From Clostridium homopropionicum DSM 5847 (lineage in GTDB: Bacteria; Bacillota; Clostridia; Clostridiales; Clostridiaceae): a stretch of DNA of 64,000 nucleotides. The position numbers and the translations under genes were made by a program. The stretch is taken from contig NZ_LHUR01000042.1 in assembly GCF_001263795.1 (NCBI RefSeq), forward strand, positions 124,001 to 188,000. The letters are read 5' to 3'. Numbering within the stretch: the stretch's first letter is position 1; each line of letters opens with the position of its first letter. The notes beneath the pieces were generated by a model that was not told the origin of the DNA, ran no database searches, and was given only the letters and a program-made list of their open reading frames with translations. Below are positions 1 to 8,232 of the stretch, piece by piece.

Positions 1-56
1 TCGCCAATCTCCATTTCATCAAGGGTTAACCCGTCTAAAGCTACGTCTCTATACAT
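1..56 (-). CDS. 5' end of a gene running off the left edge, possibly MaoC-like
   Basis: Only the first 18 codons are inside the window, starting at ATG 56 on the minus strand after a GGAGG ribosome site at about 66-70. The visible protein begins MYRDVALDGLTLDEMEIG. The GLTLDEMEIGD-like start resembles the first residues of MaoC-type hotdog hydratases, which add water to enoyl-CoA, but 18 residues cannot prove that. A good sigma-54 promoter lies just upstream at 104-120, divergent from the CoA-transferase copy. If it is MaoC-like it would supply the hydratase that the neighbouring acyl-CoA genes lack. Confidence 0.45.
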   Translation of the reverse strand, partial: MYRDVALDGLTLDEMEIG

Positions 57-103
57 ATATACTACCTCCATTTATTATAATTTTTAACTTGAATTCATAA
101 GTA

Positions 104-120
104 TGCAACTATTATGCCAA
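104..120 (-). promoter_or_regulatory. Sigma-54 promoter of the leftmost gene
   Basis: The minus strand reads TTGGCATAATAGTTGCA, with GG and GC exactly 10 bases apart as in the -24/-12 consensus TGGCAC-N5-TTGCW. It ends 47 bases before the ATG at 56. It is almost back to back with the plus-strand site at 130-146. Confidence 0.75.
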
Positions 121-129
121 TACTTTAAT

Positions 130-146
130 TTGGAATACTAATTGCT
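130..146 (+). promoter_or_regulatory. Sigma-54 promoter of the decayed CoA-transferase copy
   Basis: TTGGAATACTAATTGCT has the GG-N10-GC spacing of a -24/-12 promoter. It matches the promoter of the intact CoA-transferase at 1561-1577 in both sequence and distance to the start codon, so it was duplicated together with the gene. Confidence 0.6.
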
Positions 147-193
147 CATTATATATTTCAAGTTTATTACTATTGCTTAAGGAGTGAAGTATT

Positions 194-504
194 ATGAATA
201 AGTGGCATTAAACATTGTTCTTTACTTTCTTTAGTCCCAAATAAAATATGGGATTCTGCCCTAGACGGAAAATTCAACCATCAAACTCTTTATATATCCT
301 CAAATCGCCCTAGAAAAGCTATTTTAGAAAAACGTGCAGAATTTGTGCCAAGTTTTTATTATCAAGTACCAAGAATCTGGGAGGAATGCATTGAACCTGA
401 GTTTTTACGCTGTGGTTTCTCCAATGGATGAGCATGGATATTTTAGTTTTGGCTTAAGTGTAAGTACTGCATTAGTTTAAAGAAAATAGCAGAAAGAATT
501 TGCA
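194..504 (+). pseudogene. Decayed copy of the CoA-transferase gene
   Basis: From ATG 194 this is a near-identical DNA copy of the start of the CoA-transferase at 1625. About 160 bases are missing after the fourth codon: ATGAATAAGTGG joins directly to the part encoding IKHCSLLSLVPK. Several small indels follow, for example near 400 and 467. Similarity stops at about 504, at the position matching codon 155 of the parent. The leader and promoter upstream (from about 97) are copied too. No functional product is possible. The unit is a relic of a tandem duplication whose other half is intact. Confidence 0.85.
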
Positions 505-557
505 TTGTAATAATTCTAAAAAACTCTTTCTAGTATTTTAATTTCATATTTAATCAT

Positions 558-1394
558 CTATAACTCACGGCTTAAAGAAGCTAGAGTATTCGATATCGCT
601 GTGAGTTCTTCAACTGACGCATTGATTTGTTCTGCAGCGGCTGCCTGTTGTTGAATACTAAGACTATTACTCTCAATTTCATTAACAATGCTACCAACAT
701 TTTTCATACTCGTCATTAGAATCTTCTGTACGTCTTTTACAGCATCCTGACTACCAGATGAAAGCTTACGGATCTCATCAGCAACGACACTGAACCCTCG
801 ACCCGCTTCTCCTGCTTTAGCCGATTCAATGGCTGCATTAAGACCCAGCATATTAGAGCGTTGTGCTATGCCTTTAATAATATCTAATACTTTATGTGTC
901 TCATTAATTTGTGATCCAGTTTTAACTGCCGAGTCTGTTGCTTCAATATTGGATTTTGCCAACTCTTGAGCATTGCTCGCAATATCTTCAATACTTTTTG
1001 ATATTTCCGACAATGACTTCGATAAGGTTTCAGCCATTTCCATAAGCTTATACTTACGATCTAAACTAACAGCTGTTGCAATACATCCAACAACTTGTCC
1101 TTTCTTATCAACAATCGGAGTACTCGTTGCACGATATACAAAAGAAAATATTTCTTTTGGCATCTCAATCACCATTCTCTTTTTGTTTTCCATTGCTTTA
1201 GCAATGGCCCACTCAGGTTTTAGTAAATCTCCTATTTTTGTAGGAAATATAATAGACTTACCTGGAATATACTGAATTAATTTCTCGCGGTCTGAAATTG
1301 TAATAGCAATATCTTCATCACCAAAAATAGTTTTAAATACATTTGATACCTTTACAATATTGTCCAATGAGCCAATTTGTTCAAGGCTTATCAT
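558..1394 (-). CDS. Soluble chemoreceptor-like protein (sensor plus MCP signalling domain)
   Basis: The protein has 278 residues. Residues 1-120 form a PAS-like sensor region ([15 protein letters not shown] near its end). Residues 130-278 form a methyl-accepting chemotaxis signalling hairpin with the conserved tip [33 protein letters not shown]. There is no transmembrane segment or HAMP domain, so it should be a cytoplasmic receptor passing a signal to CheA/CheW. The start is ATG 1394, nine bases after GGAG. The gene lies between two copies of a duplicated CoA-transferase leader and was probably brought in with a flanking fragment. It may be read from the minus-strand sigma-54 site at 1535-1551. 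Confidence 0.85.
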   Translation of the reverse strand: MISLEQIGSLDNIVKVSNVFKTIFGDEDIAITISDREKLIQYIPGKSIIFPTKIGDLLKPEWAIAKAMENKKRMVIEMPKEIFSFVYRATSTPIVDKKGQVVGCIATAVSLDRKYKLMEMAETLSKSLSEISKSIEDIASNAQELAKSNIEATDSAVKTGSQINETHKVLDIIKGIAQRSNMLGLNAAIESAKAGEAGRGFSVVADEIRKLSSGSQDAVKDVQKILMTSMKNVGSIVNEIESNSLSIQQQAAAAEQINASVEELTAISNTLASLSREL

Positions 1395-1527
1395 TCATAA
1401 TCACTCCTTCTATTATACACTTTCCTTTATCTTTGCCTTGCATCACTCGTAAGTCCACAAGAACAAGAACGTTCATCTCTTCTTCACCAAGAATAACTAT
1501 GAGATCAGCAATTTTATTCTCAAGTTT
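1380..1527 (-). pseudogene. 3' fragment of an unrecognised gene upstream of the chemoreceptor
   Basis: On the minus strand an open frame of about 48 codons enters from the duplication boundary near 1527 and ends at a TGA inside the first codons of the chemoreceptor gene. Its end reads ...LENKIADLIVILGEEEMN and so on to [10 protein letters not shown]. It has no start codon or ribosome site of its own. It looks like the truncated tail of a gene that once preceded the chemoreceptor in an operon, cut where the duplicated CoA-transferase leader begins. The family is not recognised. Confidence 0.4.
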
Positions 1528-1534
1528 TTCAATT

Positions 1535-1551
1535 CGCAAGTATTATGCCAA
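1535..1551 (-). promoter_or_regulatory. Sigma-54 promoter, second copy of the minus-strand site
   Basis: The minus strand reads TTGGCATAATACTTGCG with GG-N10-GC spacing. It differs by two bases from the site at 104-120. It now points at the gene fragment and the chemoreceptor instead of the original divergent gene. Confidence 0.55.
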
Positions 1552-1560
1552 TACTTTTAT

Positions 1561-1577
1561 TTGGAATGCAAATTGCT
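1561..1577 (+). promoter_or_regulatory. Sigma-54 promoter of the CoA-transferase
   Basis: TTGGAATGCAAATTGCT has a -24 GG and a -12 GC with 10 bases between, 47 bases upstream of ATG 1625. No 18-bp activator dyad of the type seen at other promoters here was found in the short leader. Confidence 0.65.
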
Positions 1578-1624
1578 AATTACATATTTGAAATTAATAA
1601 ATATTACTTAAGGAGTGAAATATT

Positions 1625-2932
1625 ATGAATAAATGGCTTAATATGTATCAAGAGAAATTAACTTCTCCTGAAAAAATTGCAGAAAAAATTCAATCAAATA
1701 CTATATGTGCAAGCCCAATAGCCGCTGGCGAAGCTTTTGCTATACCTGAAGCTATAGCAGAAAGAGCCCTTAGAGAAAATCTAAGCGGTATTAAACATTG
1801 CTCTTTACTTTCTTTAGTCCCAAAGAAAATATGGGATCCTGCCCTAGATGGAAAATTCAATCATTTAACTCTTTATATATCATCAACTAACCCTAGAAAA
1901 GCTCTTTGGGAAAAACGTGCAGAATTTGTGCCAAGCTTTTATTATCAAGTACCAAGAATGTGGGAGGAATATATTGAACCTGAGGTTTTTTACGCTGTGG
2001 TTTCTCCAATGGATGAGCATGGATATTTTAGTTTTGGCTTAAGTGTAAGTACTTGCATTACTTTAAAGAAAATAGCAAAAAGAATTTACCTAGAAGTTAA
2101 TGAAAATATGCCTAGGACACATGGAAATAGCTTTATTCACATTTCAGAAGTAGATGCGATTTGTGAATATACTAGACCTTTACCTGAACTGCCAGCTTCA
2201 GAAATATCTAAAGATGAAATAACTATTGGTAACTATATTGCTGAGTTAGTTCCTAATGAAGCTACAATTCAATTGGGTATTGGTGGAATACCTAATGCTG
2301 CAGCTCAAGCTTTAATAAATAAAAGTGATTTAGGAATACATACAGAACTTTTTACCGAAAGTATGATTGATTTAATAGAGGCTAGTGTAGTTACTAATGC
2401 TAAGAAAAATATACATACAGGTAAAAGTGTTGCCACATTAGCATTAGGTACACAAAGAATGTATGAATTTTTAAATGATAATGTAGGTTTTGAATTTCAT
2501 CCAGTAGATTATGTTAATGATCCAAATATTATAGGGAAGCATGATAATTTTGTATCCATAAACTCTTGTATTGAAGTAGATTTATTCGGCCAAGTTTGTT
2601 CTGAATCCATAGGCACAAAGCATTATAGTGGTGTAGGTGGGCAAGTTGACTATGTAAGAGGTGCGAATAATTCGAAAGGGGGTAAATCTATCATTTCTAT
2701 GCTGTCTACTGCCAAAAACGAAAGCATATCCAAAATAAAATTAACCTTAACCGAAGGCTCCATAGTAACTACTTCTCGTAATGAAGTTGATTATATTGCC
2801 ACTGAGTATGGTATTGCAAAGCTAAAAGGTAAATCTACAAGAGAAAGAGCTCAAGAATTGATAAACATTGCTCATCCTAAGTTCAGGGAAGAACTTACTT
2901 TTCAAGCTAAAAAAATAAATTTATTGTGGTAA
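1625..2932 (+). CDS. Acetyl-CoA hydrolase/transferase family CoA-transferase (4-hydroxybutyrate or butyrate type)
   Basis: The protein has 435 residues, the usual length for the Cat2/AbfT/But class, which moves CoA between acetyl-CoA and a short carboxylate. The N-terminal half includes AGEAFAIPEAIAERAL. LGIGGIPNAAAQAL lies at about 217-230. By alignment to my memory of AbfT, Glu241 in GIHTEL is the glutamate that forms the CoA thioester. The glycine-rich GVGGQVDYVRGA sits at 336-347. The start is ATG 1625 after GGAG. The gene stands alone behind a sigma-54 promoter. With the acyl-CoA dehydrogenase next door it would activate an acid for beta-oxidation. The exact substrate cannot be read from the sequence. 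Confidence 0.85.
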   Translation: MNKWLNMYQEKLTSPEKIAEKIQSNTICASPIAAGEAFAIPEAIAERALRENLSGIKHCSLLSLVPKKIWDPALDGKFNHLTLYISSTNPRKALWEKRAEFVPSFYYQVPRMWEEYIEPEVFYAVVSPMDEHGYFSFGLSVSTCITLKKIAKRIYLEVNENMPRTHGNSFIHISEVDAICEYTRPLPELPASEISKDEITIGNYIAELVPNEATIQLGIGGIPNAAAQALINKSDLGIHTELFTESMIDLIEASVVTNAKKNIHTGKSVATLALGTQRMYEFLNDNVGFEFHPVDYVNDPNIIGKHDNFVSINSCIEVDLFGQVCSESIGTKHYSGVGGQVDYVRGANNSKGGKSIISMLSTAKNESISKIKLTLTEGSIVTTSRNEVDYIATEYGIAKLKGKSTRERAQELINIAHPKFREELTFQAKKINLLW

Positions 2933-2984
2933 GTTTAATAATATATTTTAATTTTTCTTTTTAATAATTTTCTATTTGTATACA

Positions 2985-3002
2985 TGTCTATTTTTCAAGA
3001 CA
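2985..3002. promoter_or_regulatory. 18-bp dyad, putative activator site 1 for the acyl-CoA dehydrogenase
   Basis: TGTCTATTTTTCAAGACA is a 6-6-6 dyad (TGTCTA, spacer, AAGACA) about 110 bases upstream of the sigma-54 promoter at 3112. Six sites of this form, TGTmkA-N6-wAkACA, were found in three sigma-54 leaders of this window. The role as enhancer-binding site is inferred. Confidence 0.55.
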
Positions 3003-3053
3003 CCATTTAGAACCTACTAGACTCTTAGTCATTAATAGCTTTAACTGCTTTAG

Positions 3054-3071
3054 TGTCTATTTTTTAATACA
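3054..3071. promoter_or_regulatory. 18-bp dyad, putative activator site 2 for the acyl-CoA dehydrogenase
   Basis: TGTCTATTTTTTAATACA has the same 6-6-6 layout, 40 bases upstream of the -24 element at 3112. It differs by one base from the site at 7980-7997. Confidence 0.55.
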
Positions 3072-3111
3072 TTCAACATCTGATTAATGGCTAGTTATTT
3101 ATTTATCACAG

Positions 3112-3128
3112 TTGGCACATTTTATGCT
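3112..3128 (+). promoter_or_regulatory. Sigma-54 promoter of the acyl-CoA dehydrogenase
   Basis: TTGGCACATTTTATGCT has a perfect -24 TTGGCAC and a -12 GC at the correct spacing; ATGC replaces the usual TTGC. The 324-base gap between 2933 and 3256 is filled by this promoter, two activator-like dyads and an AT-rich leader. Confidence 0.7.
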
Positions 3129-3256
3129 GATATATTAATTTAGTTGCATATAAATAGTTAACGAAATCATACTTGTCAAAATCACAATTTATGATTTCTC
3201 AATTTTTTATATAGCATTTAAAGCATCAAATAAACTATACTTAAGGAGGAATATTT

Positions 3257-4399
3257 ATGGACTTTTCATTCACAAGGGAGCATGAATTGGTTAAGCAATT
3301 GATGAAACAATTCGTCGATAACGAAGTACGACCTATTGCAGCAGAAATTGATGAAACTGAGAGATTCCCTTTAGAAACCATTGAAAAAATGGCAAAATAC
3401 GGTATTAAGGGTATGTCTTTTTCTTCACAATATGGAGGTTCCAATACAGACTATATAAGCTACGTAATAGCTGTTGAAGAACTTGCTAAAGCTTGCTGTT
3501 CAACAGCTTGTATATACGCTGTTAGTACTGGTCTTGTTGCTGCTATGATTGAGAAATTTGGTAATGAGCAACAGAAGCAAAAATATCTTCCCGGACTACT
3601 GGCAGGTACATCTATTGGTGCCTTTGCTTTAACTGAAGCTAATGCTGGAAGTGACGCTTCTGCTCAACAAACGGTTGCAAAGGATATGGGAGATTATTAT
3701 TTATTAAATGGTAGTAAAACCTTTATTACTAATGCTGGTTACTCCTCTGTCTATATAGTTATGGCTATGACAGATAAGAGTAAAGGTGTAAAGGGTATTT
3801 CTGCTTTCCTAGTAGAAAAAGATATGGAAGGCTTCTCTATTGGAAAAATTGAAGAAAAATGTGGTGTTAGAGCCTCCTCTACTGGAGAACTTATATTTGA
3901 GGATGTTAAAGTTCCAAAAGAAAATCTTTTAGGAAAAGAAGGGAAAGGCTTTAACATAGCCATGGCTGGACTTGACGGTGGTAGAATAAGTATTGCTACA
4001 CAAGCTCTTGGATTGGCAGAAGGTGCATTAGATGAAGCAATAAAATATGTTAAAGAGAGAAAGCAATTTGGAAAACCTATTGGCAAGAATCAAGGATTGC
4101 AATGGTATATTGCTGAATGTGCTACTAAAATTGAAGCTGGTAGAGCCTTACTCTACAAGGCTGCTTGGTTAAAACAAGCTGGGCTTCCTTATGGCAAAGA
4201 AGCTGCTATGGCAAAATTTTATAATTCCGAATTAGCAATGGAGGTTACGATTAAAGCTCTTCAAATGCATGGAGGATATGGATACACAAAAGACTATGCC
4301 ATAGAAAGAATGTTTAGAGATGCTAAAATAACTTCAATTTATGAAGGTACATCGGAAGTTCAAAAAATAGTTATTTCCAGACATATACTTGACCTATAA
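3257..4399 (+). CDS. Acyl-CoA dehydrogenase (butyryl-CoA dehydrogenase-like)
   Basis: This 380-residue flavoprotein of the short-chain acyl-CoA dehydrogenase family oxidises acyl-CoA to trans-2-enoyl-CoA. It has the FAD and substrate signature ALTEANAGSDASAQQT at about 124-139 and the catalytic base Glu363 in YEGTSEVQ. It also has GGYGYTKDYAIERMFRDAKI just before that. It is clearly related to the bcd product at 44512-45651 but is a separate gene without its own etfAB. The start is ATG 3257 after TTAAGGAGG. It is monocistronic, controlled by sigma-54, and ends at a terminator at about 4503-4538. Confidence 0.9.
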   Translation: MDFSFTREHELVKQLMKQFVDNEVRPIAAEIDETERFPLETIEKMAKYGIKGMSFSSQYGGSNTDYISYVIAVEELAKACCSTACIYAVSTGLVAAMIEKFGNEQQKQKYLPGLLAGTSIGAFALTEANAGSDASAQQTVAKDMGDYYLLNGSKTFITNAGYSSVYIVMAMTDKSKGVKGISAFLVEKDMEGFSIGKIEEKCGVRASSTGELIFEDVKVPKENLLGKEGKGFNIAMAGLDGGRISIATQALGLAEGALDEAIKYVKERKQFGKPIGKNQGLQWYIAECATKIEAGRALLYKAAWLKQAGLPYGKEAAMAKFYNSELAMEVTIKALQMHGGYGYTKDYAIERMFRDAKITSIYEGTSEVQKIVISRHILDL

Positions 4400-4502
4400 T
4401 TACTTTCAAAAAACTTTATAAAAATAAAACCTACCTACAATTTAATTAATAAAATAAAACCTACGTTAACTCTAGTAAATTTAATAAATTTTTGAACCTT
4501 CT

Positions 4503-4538
4503 GAAAAAGCATCTTTTCCCCGAAAGATGCTTTTTTAA
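4503..4538 (+). terminator. Terminator after the acyl-CoA dehydrogenase
   Basis: AAAAAGCATCTTT and AAAGATGCTTTTTT pair around a short CCCCG-type loop, giving a classic rho-independent hairpin with a T-run. Confidence 0.8.
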
Positions 4539-4610
4539 AGTTTATTTATTTTAAAAAATCGACACTCTATTTATAGAATTGCAAAAAAATATTTGTTATA
4601 CTAATTAAAA

Positions 4611-5717
4611 TTAATTTATTTCTTTTATAAATTCTCTAATTTCTTTATCTAAAGCTGTAACTTCTCTAAGACATCCCAAGTGACCCCAATTAGATTTAAT
4701 AACTCTTGCCCTTGCGCTATTAGGCTTTTTAGAGTTCAATATATCAGCAACTTCAAAAGCATATTCAGGAGGGAATTCACTATCAGTATTTATATTCATA
4801 AGTAATACCGGACACTTAATTCTTTTTACACCCTCCTCATAGCTATTATCATCTCTCCCAAGGTCATAAGTATTTATAGCATCAATTACTCTTATATAAC
4901 AATTAAGATCTCTACCATATATTTGAGCATCTATATTTCCAGTTACATAGTTTTTACAGTTAGCATTTCTTAAGCTTTGAGAGTCTTTCCCTTCAGGTAC
5001 TGTGTCCCAACATATTTCTTTTATTCCATGATGGCTAGTATAATATATCTTTGAAATCTGATGGATAATTCTTAATGCCCATTTAGGTTTGCCTATTTCA
5101 TACCATCCTCCATTAAATTCTGGATCTGACTTTGCAGTTTCGGTAATAAAATTATGCATAGCCATTCCACCCGGTGTCATTCTTCCTGCGGTTGCAACTG
5201 CAACTACTGAGTCTACAAAATCTGGATATAAAGCTGCCATCTGCAAGCTTTGAAGTGAGCCCATAGACGGACCTGCCATCATAAACAATTTTTCTATTCC
5301 CATATCATCTAAAAAAGATTTAAAAACCTTTACCATATCTATAAGAGTTATCTCAGGAAAATCTGGCCCATAATTTTTATTAGTATGTGGATTTAAGGTA
5401 AGAGGACTAGTTGTTCCTCCCTCAATGCCAAGGCAAGCACAAGCCGACCCTAAGGAACTAGCAGAAATTATCCTATATTTATTAGTATCTATTGCTTTCC
5501 CCTCTCCTATAAGTCCATCCCACCATCCTTGTAAAAGCTCTTCTTCTGAATACTTCCCTGCAGCATGCTGATCCGATAACCCTCCATGTGCAATAAATAT
5601 AACAGGTCCATCATCTCTTCCGTACTCCTCATAAGATACAATAAGTTCCTTTAGGACATATCCTCTCTCTGTAATAAAAGGCTTTGAAAGTTTCTTAAAC
5701 TTTTTTTCAACTATCAT
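4611..5717 (-). CDS. Alpha/beta hydrolase, homoserine O-acetyltransferase (MetX)-like
   Basis: The protein has 368 residues and follows the MetX fold: GWWDGLIGEGKAIDTNKYR, then NPHTNKNYGPDFPEITLIDMV, the nucleophile elbow AGPSMGSLQ, a late Asp in TDSEFPPEY and the catalytic His in NWGHLGCLRE. True MetX enzymes acetylate homoserine from acetyl-CoA. Here no methionine gene is near. The gene sits among acyl-CoA catabolic genes behind its own sigma-54 promoter, so an acyl-CoA thioesterase or acyltransferase role is as likely. The start is ATG 5717 after GGAGG. Confidence 0.75.
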   Translation of the reverse strand: MIVEKKFKKLSKPFITERGYVLKELIVSYEEYGRDDGPVIFIAHGGLSDQHAAGKYSEEELLQGWWDGLIGEGKAIDTNKYRIISASSLGSACACLGIEGGTTSPLTLNPHTNKNYGPDFPEITLIDMVKVFKSFLDDMGIEKLFMMAGPSMGSLQSLQMAALYPDFVDSVVAVATAGRMTPGGMAMHNFITETAKSDPEFNGGWYEIGKPKWALRIIHQISKIYYTSHHGIKEICWDTVPEGKDSQSLRNANCKNYVTGNIDAQIYGRDLNCYIRVIDAINTYDLGRDDNSYEEGVKRIKCPVLLMNINTDSEFPPEYAFEVADILNSKKPNSARARVIKSNWGHLGCLREVTALDKEIREFIKEIN

Positions 5718-5780
5718 ATCTATACCTCCATAATTAAATAAAATGCTTTAGACTTACCATAAGTTTTATTGATTTATATC

Positions 5781-5797
5781 TGCAATTTTTATACCAA
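5781..5797 (-). promoter_or_regulatory. Sigma-54 promoter of the MetX-like gene
   Basis: The minus strand reads TTGGTATAAAAATTGCA with GG-N10-GC spacing, 64 bases from ATG 5717. I found no 18-bp dyad upstream of it. Confidence 0.6.
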
Positions 5798-5848
5798 AGA
5801 GTTTTTTATTGTTTAATATCCATTACAATTCCTTTTTCATATTTTAAC

Positions 5849-6067
5849 ATGGGTGACAAACTTCATAGTTACACATGCCGTATAATAGCTAACTACTATA
5901 ATTTGATACAACTATACCTTTTTAAGTGTATAAGAGGCTTTAGAAAGAAAAATATGCTTCAAATAGATGTTATTGAAGACATTAGAGATGAAATATTTAC
6001 TATAGAAAATGGTTGGCATAACCCAGAATTAAAACTGGAGAAACTAAATATAAGTCTAAAATTATAA
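5849..6067 (+). CDS. Small unrecognised open frame of 72 codons
   Basis: This open frame lies in the 520-base gap between the MetX-like gene and the OB-fold gene. It lacks a good ribosome site before ATG 5849 but is followed at once by a terminator at 6067-6102. Its end (DVIEDIRDEIFTIENGWHNPELKLEKLN) looks protein-like. It may be the tail of a lost gene. No family is recognised. The rest of the gap, 6103-6238, is AT-rich with nothing seen. Confidence 0.3.
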   Translation: MGDKLHSYTCRIIANYYNLIQLYLFKCIRGFRKKNMLQIDVIEDIRDEIFTIENGWHNPELKLEKLNISLKL

Positions 6068-6102
6068 TAAGGGTGCATTTCTAATTGATTTAGCACCCTT
6101 AT
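6067..6102 (+). terminator. Hairpin terminator after the 72-codon frame
   Basis: TAAGGGTGC and GCACCCTTA form an 8-9 bp stem followed by an A/T-rich tail. Confidence 0.65.
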
Positions 6103-6238
6103 ATTATAAAAAATATATTGGAGGAGAGTTATAATTTATCTTTACTTGAAAAATAAATGTTCTAATACTATTTTAGTAGATTTGCAAACAAATCTGACTT
6201 TTCCCTTATTTATTAATTCCTTTTAAAAATATAATATA

Positions 6239-6460
6239 CTAAATAAATTTATATAATTTTGAACCATTTTCATCAATTCTAGAAAATTCAACTTCCATTC
6301 CTATTTTTACTTCTTTTCCTTCTTCATAATTATCTATACGAGTAAAAATTTTATTTTCCCCCTGTTTAACTACTGCAACCATGTATGGTACCTTATCTTG
6401 AAATTCCTCAGAAGCAACATTGATAATAGTATATGTAAATATTTCACCTTTCTTATTCAT
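6239..6460 (-). CDS. Short OB-fold (DUF35-type) partner of the thiolase
   Basis: This 73-residue protein has the C-terminal OB-fold pattern of DUF35 proteins (PYMVAVVKQGENKIFTRIDN, then VKIGMEVEFSRIDENG). These normally pair with SCP2-type thiolases. Full-length family members have about 130 residues with an N-terminal four-cysteine zinc ribbon. None is present here and there are no cysteines at all. The start ATG 6460 follows GGGG. The gene lies 16 bases after the thiolase stop, so the two are surely co-translated. A structural or substrate-channel role in a thiolase complex is inferred. Confidence 0.75.
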   Translation of the reverse strand: MNKKGEIFTYTIINVASEEFQDKVPYMVAVVKQGENKIFTRIDNYEEGKEVKIGMEVEFSRIDENGSKLYKFI

Positions 6461-6476
6461 ATCTTATACCCCCCTT

Positions 6477-7646
6477 TTATAGACCCTTAAAGATATTAAT
6501 AACACATGTACCAGCGCTTCCACCTAAATTATGTGTAAGTCCAATATCAGTATTTTTAAGTTGTCTTTCACCAGCTTCGCCACGCATTTGCGTAACCACT
6601 TCATATATCATACTTAATCCTGTAGCACCAATTGGATGACCCTTAGCTTTTAATCCTCCGCTTACATTTATAGGTAATTTCCCATCTCGTGCTATTAAGC
6701 CTTCAAGTACTGCATTTCCACCTTTCCCTTTTTCAAAAAAACCTAAATCTTCTACGTTTAAGATTTGAGTAATTGTAAAACAATCATGTACTTCAGCAAA
6801 ATTAACATCTGTCGGCTTTATATTAGCCATTTTATATGCTTCTTCAGCAGCTTTTACTGTTGCTCCTAAAGTTGTAATGCTTTTCTTTCCACTTAATGAT
6901 ATAACATCTCCTGCATGCCCACTACCAATTACCTCAATAATTCTTTTTTTAGTTTTTAAAATTTGTTTTGCAACATCTGTTGCAGCTATAACGATAAAAA
7001 CAGCTCCATCACTAACTAATGAACAATCAAATACTGTTAGTGGATCAGCAACTGGAAATCCTGATTTAACCATATCCACTGTAATTTTTTTTTTCATTTG
7101 TGCATCTGGATTTAAATAAGCATTATCATGATTTTGAACAGCACACATTGCCATAGCTTCTCTAACATTTCCATATTCATAAAAATACCTTTGAGCCATC
7201 ATAGCAAATAGGGATGGAAAAGTTGCTCCTACTTTAACTTCATTTTCATAATCAGCAGCACTAGCAAGTCCTGTAGTTATGATTGGAGTTGTTTGATGAG
7301 TCATCTTTTCAGCTCCACCTACAAGAACTACATCATAAATCCCTGCTGCTACTGCCATCCAAGCAGTCCTAAATGCTAATGTTCCTGAAGCACAAGCTCC
7401 TTCTGTCCTTAATGTCGGTATATTACCTAATCCTAATGCTTCTGAAGCCAATGGTCCAATATGACTTTGGGTAGACCAATATGACCCATTAAAATTAGAC
7501 ATATATAAAGCTTCGATGGTATTTTTATCAATTCCACAATCTTCTATAGCTTTATTTCCAGCCTCAACTACTAAATCCTTTAATGAATAACTATCTAATT
7601 TTCCAAATTTAGTTTCTCCAATACCTATTACTGAAACACTTCTCAT
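6477..7646 (-). CDS. Thiolase, SCP2-type acetyl-CoA acetyltransferase family
   Basis: The protein has 389 residues. The nucleophile is Cys85 in EGACASGT. VHDCFTITQ (about 286-294) and GGLKAKGHPIGATGLSM (about 331-347) hold the second active-site histidine region; the usual last cysteine motif is replaced by LTHNLGGSAGTC. This is the SCP-x/acetyl-CoA acetyltransferase branch that works with DUF35 partners, unlike the biosynthetic thlA type. It would cleave 3-ketoacyl-CoA to acetyl-CoA and a shortened acyl-CoA. It is the first gene of a two-gene operon with the OB-fold protein, behind a sigma-54 promoter at 7700-7716. Confidence 0.85.
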   Translation of the reverse strand: MRSVSVIGIGETKFGKLDSYSLKDLVVEAGNKAIEDCGIDKNTIEALYMSNFNGSYWSTQSHIGPLASEALGLGNIPTLRTEGACASGTLAFRTAWMAVAAGIYDVVLVGGAEKMTHQTTPIITTGLASAADYENEVKVGATFPSLFAMMAQRYFYEYGNVREAMAMCAVQNHDNAYLNPDAQMKKKITVDMVKSGFPVADPLTVFDCSLVSDGAVFIVIAATDVAKQILKTKKRIIEVIGSGHAGDVISLSGKKSITTLGATVKAAEEAYKMANIKPTDVNFAEVHDCFTITQILNVEDLGFFEKGKGGNAVLEGLIARDGKLPINVSGGLKAKGHPIGATGLSMIYEVVTQMRGEAGERQLKNTDIGLTHNLGGSAGTCVINIFKGL

Positions 7647-7699
7647 TTATATGCTCCTTTCAAAATTATAATGTTTTACTTCCTTCGTTATGCTATTAT

Positions 7700-7716
7700 T
7701 GCAATCATCATGCCAT
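7700..7716 (-). promoter_or_regulatory. Sigma-54 promoter of the thiolase operon
   Basis: The minus strand reads ATGGCATGATGATTGCA, that is TGGCAT-N5-TTGCA with exact -24/-12 spacing, 53 bases before ATG 7646. Confidence 0.75.
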
Positions 7717-7910
7717 AAGTGAATTTAATTTCCATAAATAATATATTTTTTATTAATAACTTAATAGAAAAATCCCTATTTGTTTAGGATTTCCCTTGTA
7801 TTTTAGATAAAAAAAATTATTATTTCTTTTTATTTAATACATATCTCATTTTTAAAGCACATAAATTATTACCTATTTTCTTAATAATGGTTGATTGTTT
7901 TTCTATTTAA

Positions 7911-7928
7911 TGTAGATTTTTTTATACA
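7911..7928. promoter_or_regulatory. 18-bp dyad, putative activator site 1 for the thiolase operon
   Basis: TGTAGATTTTTTTATACA is a 6-6-6 dyad about 195 bases upstream of the -24 element. It lies in the 586-base gap 7647-8232, which otherwise holds AT-rich DNA and the fabG terminator. Confidence 0.5.
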
Positions 7929-7979
7929 AGTGATTATAATTCATTAAAAAAGTATTGATAATTCACATGTTATTATACT

Positions 7980-7997
7980 TGTCTATTTTTTTATACA
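7980..7997. promoter_or_regulatory. 18-bp dyad, putative activator site 2 for the thiolase operon
   Basis: TGTCTATTTTTTTATACA is the best dyad of the set. It lies 69 bases from the site at 7911 centre to centre. Confidence 0.55.
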
Positions 7998-8126
7998 TGT
8001 TTACTATATTAGAAATTACTAATTTATTAAACTTTTACTTCTAGTGGCATAATTGTAGCTTCTTACATAACTACTATATCTTTGTTTTTATTTGTACATG
8101 TTGTCTTTTATAGTACAAATTAAAAA

Positions 8127-8153
8127 CTGTTGATAAACTTCAATTATCAACAG
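8127..8153 (-). terminator. Terminator of the FabG-type gene
   Basis: On the minus strand CTGTTGATAA and TTATCAACAG form a 10-bp stem followed by TTTTTAATTT. Confidence 0.75.
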
Positions 8154-8232
8154 CCTTTAATTTGGGTTTGTAAGAAGTATATAATATTTTAAAATAAACT
8201 AAAATACTTACTAAGTAATAAAAATATGAAAC

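Noticed and set aside
973-1275. 100-codon open frame on the plus strand
   Set aside because: It lies wholly inside the chemoreceptor gene on the other strand, has no ribosome site and encodes no recognisable protein.
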